Shown here: positions 58,487 through 64,000 of the stretch, piece after piece | How positions within the stretch are numbered: position 1 is the first letter of the stretch | How the letters are laid out: each line of letters starts with the position of its first letter | Assembly (NCBI GenBank): GCA_031296405.1 | Contig: JAVKKH010000001.1 | Span: 233,258-297,257 of the forward strand | Reading direction: 5' to 3' | DNA: 64,000 bases | Origin: Candidatus Tepidifontimicrobium thermophilum | GTDB lineage: Bacteria; Sysuimicrobiota; Sysuimicrobiia; Sysuimicrobiales; Sysuimicrobiaceae | The notes under the pieces: generated by a model | The model's input: the letters and a program-made list of their open reading frames with translations, nothing else | The model's database searches: none | What the model was told of the DNA's origin: nothing | Made by a program: the position numbers and the translations under genes

Positions 58487-58726
58487 GTGGCCAGGTGGGA
58501 GTGCTGCGGCTGGCAGTTCGAGAGCGAAGAGGCGCTGGTAGGCCACGACGTGGAGACCCACGGAGTACAACGGCAGCCCGTGGGGTCCTGCTGCGGCGTC
58601 CGCTTCTACACCCGACAGGGATGGGAGGAACACCTCCGCGCGGCCCACGGTGGGGCTCCGTCGGAGGCGAGGGCGGGGAAGCGGGAGGCCACCCAGGGGG
58701 GAGGTCACCGATGCAGGAGCCGATGA
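58487..58726 (+). CDS. Small protein with two CC-H-H zinc-finger-like repeats
   Basis: A 79-residue protein from GTG 58487 behind GGGAGGAGGTG. It contains two similar modules, ECCGWQFESEEALVGHDVETH and, 13 residues on, SCCGVRFYTRQGWEEHLRAAH. Each has adjacent cysteines, an aromatic, and a His-x4/5-His end, like a compact C2H2 finger but with CC in place of CxxC. A basic tail (about 20 residues) follows. DNA or RNA binding is possible. Overlaps the next gene by 16 bases. Confidence 0.7.
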   Translation: MARWECCGWQFESEEALVGHDVETHGVQRQPVGSCCGVRFYTRQGWEEHLRAAHGGAPSEARAGKREATQGGGHRCRSR

Positions 58727-59775
58727 ACCGGAGGGAGTTCTTGGCCCGCTCCGCTGCCGTGGGTGTGGGGCTGGCGGCAGGCTGGTTGGTCCCGCCCGCC
58801 TGGGCGGCCGCGCCGGCCCGGAAGAACGTGGGGGACGTGCTCCGGTTCTCCACGCGGCCGCAGGGCTGGAGGGGGCTGTTCGGGTTCGTGACCTTCCGGC
58901 TGCACGGGGCCTTCTTCGACGGCAAGCGCGTCTACTACATCCGCACGGACGCCTCGGACCAGGCCTTCGCGCAAGCGCGGGGCCTGGTGTTCGTCCCCAA
59001 ACTGGCGCTGGCGCTGCGCGGCGAGGCCACCGCGGACTTCTACCTGTTCTCGGGCGGTGCTTCGGGCCAGCTGCCCGTGGTGAGCACCGCCCCGGGGCGG
59101 GACGACTTCACCCCGGCCTTCCGGGTGCACCGGGTGACGTGGAGGAGTCGGCCCCGGTTGCTGCAGTCTGCGGAAGCGGTGCGGGACGCGGAGAGTGCGG
59201 GCCAGGTACAGGTGGAGGCTACGGGGGTGGTGGTAAACTACCCCGTGGTGCGGTGGCCGGACGGGCAGCTGCCCGTGGATCGGCAGCGGGTGCAGTACCT
59301 GGGGCCGGGACAGCTGCTGGAGGACCCCGACGTGGACCGACGGGAGGTCACCTTCAAGCTGCACCAGTGCTTCCCCAACCACTGGTACATCGTCACCGAC
59401 ACTTCCGCGGTCCCTATGGCGCCCATGATGAAGGTGGCCGCGTCGCCCAAGACCGGGGCGCTGACCGCGCTGGGTGCCACCGCCAAGATCCTGGTGTTCG
59501 GGAACGGCATCCGGGGCCCCGGCCCCATGGGCTTTCAGCCTTCTGTGTTCGACTCCAACCCGGGAGACGCCATCTGGAGTCCGTTTTGGGACCACTACAC
59601 GTTCACGTGGAAGGACGGTGTCCGTCCGAGGGTGCTGCGCAGCGAGGCGGAGATCGCGGCGGAGGAGAGGGCGGGCCGGCTCCGGCGTTGGCCGGGCACC
59701 CCCGACACGAAGGGCGAACTGTTCGTGGTGAACTGTCCCGCCCCCGTGACCGGGCCGCCCACGTGGCGCACGTAG
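58711..59775 (+). CDS. Tat-exported protein of unknown function
   Basis: A 354-residue protein with a twin-arginine signal: NRREFLARSAAVGVG at residues 5-19, then a hydrophobic stretch to PPAWA. Export in the folded state suggests a cofactor or metal. The mature part is beta-rich and repeatedly contains aromatic and His residues (FKLHQCFPNHWYIVTDTS, AVPMAPMMK, FGNGIRGPGPMGFQPSVFD). I do not recognise the family. ATG 58711 has a GGGGGGAGG site with seven-base spacing; ATG 58723 is an alternative start. Confidence 0.75.
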   Translation: MQEPMNRREFLARSAAVGVGLAAGWLVPPAWAAAPARKNVGDVLRFSTRPQGWRGLFGFVTFRLHGAFFDGKRVYYIRTDASDQAFAQARGLVFVPKLALALRGEATADFYLFSGGASGQLPVVSTAPGRDDFTPAFRVHRVTWRSRPRLLQSAEAVRDAESAGQVQVEATGVVVNYPVVRWPDGQLPVDRQRVQYLGPGQLLEDPDVDRREVTFKLHQCFPNHWYIVTDTSAVPMAPMMKVAASPKTGALTALGATAKILVFGNGIRGPGPMGFQPSVFDSNPGDAIWSPFWDHYTFTWKDGVRPRVLRSEAEIAAEERAGRLRRWPGTPDTKGELFVVNCPAPVTGPPTWRT

Positions 59776-59824
59776 GTCCGTTGCTCCCGGAGCTCACGGG
59801 TCTCGGCAGCCGCCGGCCCGCGGG

Positions 59825-60523
59825 GTGGCGGTGGACAAGATCGCGTACCTGAACCAGATCGACCTGTTCCGGCAGCTGTCCCCGGAGGAGCTGCAGGCGG
59901 TGGACCGCCTGGCTGCGGTGCAGTCCGCGCCGCGGGGCGCCCGGTTGCTGGACCCCACCCGCTTCGAACCGGTCCTGTACCTCGTGAAGCGGGGCTACGT
60001 GCGCCTGTACCGGGTCACTCCGGAGGGACGTCAGCTCACGGTGAGCCTCGTAGGCCCTGGGAACGTGTTCGGCGAGCTCGAAGGCCTGTCCACCGGTACC
60101 CGGCACAGCTTCGCGGAGGCCCTGACGGACGTGCTCCTGTGTGTGCTGCGGGACGCGGACCTGGAGCGGCTGATGCGCGCGTACCCGGAGGTGGCGGTGC
60201 GCATGGTCCGGGTGCTGTCCGGCCGGCTGCGAGAGCTGGAGGACCTGCTGGAGGAGCTGGCCCTGTCCAGTGTCCGCACGCGGTTGCTGCACCTGCTGGT
60301 CAAGCTGGCGGAGACTTTCGGGTCGGCGGAGGGGCCCTTCCGGCGGTTGAACGTGGGGCTCAGCCACCAGGACCTGGCGGACATGGTTGGCTGCAGCCGG
60401 GAGACGGTGACCCTGACGCTGCGGGAGCTGGCGCGAGGGGGGCTGGTGCGCACCGCCCGCCGCCGGGTGTGGGTGGACGCGGAGCGAGCCCGCGCGTACC
60501 TGGAGTCCGGTGGGCGAACGTAG
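59825..60523 (+). CDS. Crp/Fnr-family transcription regulator
   Basis: A 232-residue regulator from GTG 59825. The cyclic-nucleotide-binding-like domain (LFRQLSPEELQAV...PVLYLVKRGYVRLYRVTPEGRQLTVSLVGPGNVFGELEGL) is followed by a winged helix with NVGLSHQDLADMVGCSRETVTLTLREL (recognition helix). No N-terminal Fnr-type cysteine cluster is present; the only cysteines are two, one of them in the HTH. It is a candidate for the CTGTGA-N6-TTACAG site at 56737. Confidence 0.93.
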   Translation: MAVDKIAYLNQIDLFRQLSPEELQAVDRLAAVQSAPRGARLLDPTRFEPVLYLVKRGYVRLYRVTPEGRQLTVSLVGPGNVFGELEGLSTGTRHSFAEALTDVLLCVLRDADLERLMRAYPEVAVRMVRVLSGRLRELEDLLEELALSSVRTRLLHLLVKLAETFGSAEGPFRRLNVGLSHQDLADMVGCSRETVTLTLRELARGGLVRTARRRVWVDAERARAYLESGGRT

Positions 60524-60545
60524 AGCGAGGGGCGGTCAGAAGGGG

Positions 60546-61040
60546 TCAGGTCGCGTTCTGCTCGTAGCGCAACAGCGCGCGCTTTCGGAGCTCTCCCCAC
60601 CGGTAGCCGCCCAGCTGCCCGTCGGACCGGACCACGCGGTGGCAGGGGATCAGGATGGCCACGGGGTTGGCCCCGCACGCGCGGGCCACCGCCCGCGACG
60701 CGGTGGGGCGGCCGATCCCGCGCGCCACCTGCGCGTACGTGCGCGTCTGGCCCCGCGGGATGCCCCGTAGGGCTAACCAGACCTTCATCTGGAAGGGAGT
60801 CCCGTGCACGTCCAGGGGGACCTTCACCGCCTTGCCGTGCAGGTACGCATGCAGCGCCCGCACCGCCGCTCGCACCAAGCGCCCCCCGCGGCGCAGGCGG
60901 ATGTCGGGCTGGGCCTTCTTCAGGCGGCGTAACAGCCCGTCCGCCCGGTCGCCTAGTTGGATCGCGCACACGCCGCGCGGGGTCGCTACCACGAGCGCCG
61001 TCCCCGCGGGCGTGCGAACCGTGGCGTACGTCAGCTGCAC
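60546..61040 (-). CDS. ogt: Methylated-DNA--protein-cysteine methyltransferase
   Basis: A 164-residue suicide repair protein removing alkyl groups from O6-guanine. The active site is IPCHRVVRSDGQLGGYRWG, preceded by FQMKVWLALRGIPRGQTRTYAQVARGIG and the Arg-finger helix SRAVARACGANP. GTG 61040 gives a length typical of Ogt; the frame is open upstream without family features. It lies downstream of the zinc-ribbon gene on the same strand. Confidence 0.92.
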   Translation of the reverse strand: MQLTYATVRTPAGTALVVATPRGVCAIQLGDRADGLLRRLKKAQPDIRLRRGGRLVRAAVRALHAYLHGKAVKVPLDVHGTPFQMKVWLALRGIPRGQTRTYAQVARGIGRPTASRAVARACGANPVAILIPCHRVVRSDGQLGGYRWGELRKRALLRYEQNAT

Positions 61041-61125
61041 GGAATGCCCGCACCGAAGCTTGCCCGGCCCCACGGCGCCCGGGCGGCGGACGGCCCCGAA
61101 AAAGAGCCGGCCCTCCTGGGAGGAC

Positions 61126-61401
61126 CTACCTCCAGGCGTCCTCTTCCTCCTCCTCGTCGTCCCAGAGAGAATCGTCGAATTCCTCGTCCTCTTCCTCCTC
61201 GGGGAACTCCTCTTCTTCCTCTTCTGGCTGGAGGGCCACCTCGTCCTCCTCCTCGGGCTCCAGGACCTCCTCGACCCGCTCCTTGGCCTGGTAGCCGCAC
61301 TCCGCACACTCGTACACCACGACCGCACCCAGCTCGTCGGAGGCCAGGAGCTCCATCTCACCGCCGCACTGCGGACAGGGTCGGTTGAAGGGCACCGTCA
61401 T
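61126..61401 (-). CDS. Zinc-ribbon protein with a long acidic tail
   Basis: A 91-residue protein. Residues 9-38 form a zinc ribbon (CPQCGGEMEL...YECAECGYQAKE). Residues ~44-91 are almost entirely Glu and Asp, with a few aromatics and a C-terminal DAWR. The acidic tail is low-complexity and resembles a nucleic-acid mimic. It is encoded 13 bases downstream of a second zinc-ribbon gene. Function unknown. Confidence 0.75.
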   Translation of the reverse strand: MTVPFNRPCPQCGGEMELLASDELGAVVVYECAECGYQAKERVEEVLEPEEEDEVALQPEEEEEEFPEEEEDEEFDDSLWDDEEEEEDAWR

Positions 61402-61414
61402 GGCCGGTGGGGAT

Positions 61415-61588
61415 TCACTGCGGGTGGAGCTGGGACGGCATCTCGTCGTCCAGGGACCGCAGGCCGTGCGGCTCCACCCGGTGTCCGCAGATGGGACACT
61501 CGTACCAGGAGGCCTCCTCGGCCCTCGGCTCGTAACACGTCACCATCACGGTCTCGCAGTACGGACACGTCAGGACCGGCTCCCGCAT
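61415..61588 (-). CDS. Small zinc-ribbon protein
   Basis: A 57-residue protein from ATG 61588 with a GGGGGAG site. It has two Cys pairs, CPYC and CPIC (as TCPYCETVMVT and YECPICGHRVEPHG), forming one zinc ribbon. It lies between superoxide dismutase and the acidic zinc-ribbon gene, all on the minus strand. Function unknown; too short for reliable family assignment. Confidence 0.65.
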   Translation of the reverse strand: MREPVLTCPYCETVMVTCYEPRAEEASWYECPICGHRVEPHGLRSLDDEMPSQLHPQ

Positions 61589-61668
61589 GGCTCCCCCACT
61601 GCCCCAGCTTTCCCGTGTGCCCTTCCTTCGACCCCCTCTGGAATCCTCCTGCTGCTCCGCGGGCCGAC

Positions 61669-62283
61669 TCACACCTTGGCGTGGGTGAAGATCCCGAACG
61701 CCTCCGCCCGCTTGGCGACCGCACGCCAGTCCAGGTTGCGGAAGAAGGCGTCGATGTACCCGCCCTTGTTCGTCCCGAAGTCGATGAAGTACGCGTGCTC
61801 GAACACGTCCAGGGCCACGAGGGGCGTGCAGTTCCACACCGGGTAGGTGTTCTGTTCGTCCCCGATGTAGTTGAAGAGCTTCCCCGTGTCCCAGTCGTAA
61901 GCGGTCCAGGCCCAGCCCCGGGCCGCGATCCCCGTGGCCTTGAGGTCCTTCTGCCACTCCTCGAAGGACCCGAAGTCCCGCTCGATAAGGCGCAACAGGG
62001 CACCCTCGGGCTTCCCGCCGGGCCCTCCCAGGTGGTCGAAGTAGATCTCGTGGTTCTTGACCCCGCCTAACGCGCGGGTGAGTTCCACCTTCAGCACCCG
62101 CAGCTCGGAGTAGGTGGGGTTGGCCTTGGCGGGGTCCTTGTCCAGGGCTGCCAGCTTGTCCAGGATCTCGTTCGCCTTGTTGACGTAGCCCTGGTACAGC
62201 TTGTAGTGCTCCTCCATGGTGCGCTTGCTGATCCCGTCCAGCTCCACCTCGAAGGACTTGAACTTCTTGGCCTCGTACCTCAC
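61669..62283 (-). CDS. Superoxide dismutase (Fe/Mn family)
   Basis: A 204-residue enzyme. GTG 62283 follows AAAGGAGG with a seven-base spacer. Metal ligands are H in MEEHYKLYQGYV, H in GGVKNHEIYFDHLGG (the second helix), D and H in ALDVFEHAYFIDFGTNKGGYI. Residues alone do not tell iron from manganese. Single-gene operon or with the zinc-ribbon genes downstream; an obvious regulator site was not seen. Confidence 0.93.
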   Translation of the reverse strand: MRYEAKKFKSFEVELDGISKRTMEEHYKLYQGYVNKANEILDKLAALDKDPAKANPTYSELRVLKVELTRALGGVKNHEIYFDHLGGPGGKPEGALLRLIERDFGSFEEWQKDLKATGIAARGWAWTAYDWDTGKLFNYIGDEQNTYPVWNCTPLVALDVFEHAYFIDFGTNKGGYIDAFFRNLDWRAVAKRAEAFGIFTHAKV

Positions 62284-62427
62284 GCGCAACCCTCCTTTCG
62301 CGGGTAGGTTTGAAGGGTTTCCCGGCGAGCTCGCCCCCAGTATAGCACCGCGGTCCCTGCGGGCGGACCGGGGGACAGGGGCGCTAAACCCCACCCGCCG
62401 GGGGTCCGTCAGCTACCATGGGGTCGG

Positions 62428-62970
62428 ATGGACGAGGACGAACGGCTCGTACGGGCGTTCCGGGCAGGCGAGGCGAGCGCGTTCGCAGCGCTGGTGATCA
62501 AGTACCGGGAGCCCGTGTACCGGTTCCTCCGCCGGATGACCGGCAACCACGAGGACGCCGCGGACCTCACGCAGGAGGTGTTCCTGCGGGCCTACCGCTC
62601 CCTCGGACGGTTTCAGGGGCGGTGCCGCGTGAAGACCTGGCTGTTGCGGATTGCCACCAACGCTTGTCTGGATCACCGGGCCCGGCAGCGCGACCCGCTG
62701 CCGTTGGAGGCGGTAGCCGGGCTGGCCTCCCCACCCGAAACGGGCCCGGACGCCCGGGCGGAACGCCGGGAGCGGTGGCGCCTGGTCGCGGAAGCGGTCC
62801 AGGCCCTGCCGCCCAGGCAGCGGGCCGCGGTGGTGTTGCGGCTGTACGGAGGGTACACGTACGCGGAGATCGCGGAGATCATGGACTGCTCCGAGGGCAC
62901 CGTGAAGGCCACCATGTTCGCGGCCCTGCGCAAGCTGCGCGTTGTCCTGGGGCCTCTGGTGGAGGGCTGA
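62428..62970 (+). CDS. ECF-type RNA polymerase sigma factor
   Basis: A 180-residue SigW/RpoE-like factor. Region 2 is seen in ALVIKYREPVYRFLRRMTGNHEDAADLTQEVFLRAYRSL (2.1-2.2) and TWLLRIATNACLDHRARQR (2.4); region 4 in ALPPRQRAAVVLRLYGGYTYAEIAEIMDCSEGTVKATMFAALRKL. ATG 62428. It is followed directly by a zinc-binding anti-sigma gene, so this is a signal-responsive extracytoplasmic-function pair. Confidence 0.94.
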   Translation: MDEDERLVRAFRAGEASAFAALVIKYREPVYRFLRRMTGNHEDAADLTQEVFLRAYRSLGRFQGRCRVKTWLLRIATNACLDHRARQRDPLPLEAVAGLASPPETGPDARAERRERWRLVAEAVQALPPRQRAAVVLRLYGGYTYAEIAEIMDCSEGTVKATMFAALRKLRVVLGPLVEG

Positions 62971-62971
62971 G

Positions 62972-63430
62972 GTGGACGGGGCCCGCTGCGGACTGTACCG
63001 GGACCGGATCGTGGAGGCGGCCACCGGGCCCGTCCCTCCGGAGGTGTGGGAGGACCTGCGGGGCCACCTGTCCGGGTGCCCTCGCTGCCGGGCGGAGTTC
63101 GACGCCGTCCGGGATGTGGTGGCGTGGCTCCGGGAGGTCCCCGAGCCGCCGGTCCCTGCAGGGTTCTGGGAGGAGCTGGACCGGCGCCTGCAGCGTGGGG
63201 CCGCACGCCGTCGCCTGCTCGCAGGCGCCGGGGTGGACTGGAGCAAGGCCGGAAAGGCCGCCGCTCTGGCGGCGCTGCTGGCGCTGGCGGCTTTGCGGGG
63301 GATGCCGCCTCCCGACGAGACCGGGAGCCGTGAGGTGGTGAGTCCGGCGGTCCAGGCCCTCCTGCCGCGGGTGGCGGAACTGGCACAGGCGTGGGGCGCG
63401 GGCCTGGAGGGGGAGGGAGACCGGTGGTGA
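62972..63430 (+). CDS. Anti-sigma factor (zinc-binding type, membrane-anchored)
   Basis: A 152-residue protein from GTG 62972. The ZAS motif is HLSGCPRC (H-x3-C-x2-C) with an upstream Cys/His (CGLYRDRIVEA). A short hydrophobic helix (residues ~89-104, AAALAALLALAALRG) would anchor it to the membrane. It follows its sigma factor with one base between and overlaps the Spy-like gene, so release by metal, redox or envelope stress is the likely mode. Confidence 0.85.
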   Translation: MDGARCGLYRDRIVEAATGPVPPEVWEDLRGHLSGCPRCRAEFDAVRDVVAWLREVPEPPVPAGFWEELDRRLQRGAARRRLLAGAGVDWSKAGKAAALAALLALAALRGMPPPDETGSREVVSPAVQALLPRVAELAQAWGAGLEGEGDRW

Positions 63431-63921
63431 GGAAGTGGGGGGGCCCGGTGGCGGTGGTGGGCGTCGTGGGGGCCCTGGTGCTCGGGTCTGTCGGGTGGGC
63501 CCTGGCGCAGCGGGGATCGGAGCGCGCGGAGCGGGTGCTGGAGGCCCTGCTGGTTTGGCGCCTGGTGGATGAGCTGGACCTCACGGAGGAGCAGGTGTGC
63601 AAGGTACTCCCGCCCCTGCGGGCCCTCAAACAGGCCCGGCTGGTCTTCGGGCAGCGACGTTCTGCCCTTCACCGGGAGATCCGGGCGCTGCTGGCGGACC
63701 GAACCGTGGACCGGGAACGGGTCGAGGCGAAGCTGCGTGAGCTGCGGGCCGCGCAACAGGAGTTCCAGCAACAGAGGGCGGAAGCTCTGGAGCGGATCCG
63801 GGCGGCCCTGACCCCGGAGCAGCGCGCGCGCTTCGTCCTCATCCAGGACAGCTTCGAGCGCGAGACCCTCAGCCTGCTGGGGGACGTAGAGCGCTTCGTG
63901 CGGTCCCGGAGCCGGCCCTGA
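63427..63921 (+). CDS. Spy/CpxP-like periplasmic protein
   Basis: A 164-residue protein with a signal peptide (residues 1-27, ending GWALA). The mature part is nearly all helical with LTEEQVCKVLPPLRALK and LTPEQRARFVLIQD, the LTxxQ motifs of the Spy/CpxP family of metal-stress and folding helpers. GTG 63427 overlaps the anti-sigma stop. It probably belongs to the stress output of this sigma operon. Heavy-metal sensor relatives (CnrX/ZraP) are an alternative. Confidence 0.78.
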   Translation: MRKWGGPVAVVGVVGALVLGSVGWALAQRGSERAERVLEALLVWRLVDELDLTEEQVCKVLPPLRALKQARLVFGQRRSALHREIRALLADRTVDRERVEAKLRELRAAQQEFQQQRAEALERIRAALTPEQRARFVLIQDSFERETLSLLGDVERFVRSRSRP

Positions 63922-63923
63922 GG

Positions 63924-64000
63924 TCAGCGCCGCTCGGGTGGGGGCACGGCCTGGCCGGTGCGAACGTCCACCAGTCGGTAGTCCGCCTTGCGGTAGGTCT
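63924..64000 (-). CDS. Partial gene, C-terminal end of unidentified protein
   Basis: The minus strand carries an open frame from the window edge to TGA 63926-63924 (24 codons: TYRKADYRLVDVRTGQAVPP...). Codon use fits a real gene (G/C third positions). Too short to identify. It converges on the Spy-like gene. Confidence 0.45.
   Translation of the reverse strand, partial: TYRKADYRLVDVRTGQAVPPPERR

Overview
High-GC (roughly 70 %) bacterial chromosome segment. Genes are densely packed, with many ATGA/GTGA stop-start overlaps and frequent GTG or TTG starts. No rRNA, tRNA, IS element, phage gene or CRISPR array was seen. The gene mix suggests a Gram-positive-like (Terrabacteria) lineage: a tmk-darA-holB block, a SpoIIIAA/Ycf45-type AAA-R3H ATPase, and a rhodanese-DUF4395-thioredoxin operon. 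It also carries genes common in thermophiles and archaea (endonuclease Q, ApgM phosphoglycerate mutase, ProRS of the archaeal/eukaryotic type, K+-independent membrane pyrophosphatase). A thermophilic Armatimonadota/'Sysuimicrobia'-like or deep Bacillota-like bacterium would fit. That placement is inference, not a search result.

Layout. 1-3.7 kb: zinc uptake (end of a Fur-family regulator, znuA, a DsrE-like gene, znuC, znuB, then DUF488). 3.7-10 kb, minus strand: radical-SAM AmrS, YceI, H+-pyrophosphatase, DUF1850, DUF192, HtrA-like protease. 10-19 kb: MBL hydrolase, endonuclease Q, RlmI-like methyltransferase, AAA-R3H ATPase, tmk-darA-holB, then nfo (minus) divergent from an EamA transporter. 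19-28 kb: PLP sulfur amino-acid enzyme, ACT protein, CoA-binding protein, FAD oxidoreductase, rhomboid-like protein, an exported/membrane pair (DUF6152/DUF6644), secreted HtrA protease, two-component system, BatA-like protein. 28-33 kb: ddl, dapF, HAD phosphatase, apgM, plsC.

33-46.5 kb is a nitrogen/sulfur assimilation island. On the minus strand lie a nitrite reductase fused to a Rieske domain and a FocA/NirC channel. Diverging from them is sat - sulfite reductase (fused to a ubiquitin-like sulfur carrier) - cysH - cysC - hemD - sirC - cobA - TSUP, so sulfate reduction and the siroheme it needs are made from one transcription unit. Next comes a rhodanese - DUF4395 - thioredoxin operon. Both sulfur operons are preceded by a promoter and a tiny leader ORF encoding Cys-Ile-Cys-Pro, followed at once by a strong hairpin whose 3' arm can pair elsewhere. 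This looks like cysteine-sensing attenuation.

46.5-56.7 kb: proS, then an NAD-type formate dehydrogenase and molybdenum-cofactor genes. The catalytic subunit has an in-frame UGA (selenocysteine) with a textbook bacterial SECIS. The polypeptide is split and its parts are in permuted order. mobA diverges from a moeA-mobB fusion. Nearby, an OsmC-like gene that first looks broken is better read as a second selenoprotein with its own SECIS. The last 7 kb carries DUF3179, a Tat-exported protein, a Crp/Fnr regulator, Ogt, two zinc-ribbon proteins, superoxide dismutase and an ECF sigma/anti-sigma/Spy-like operon.
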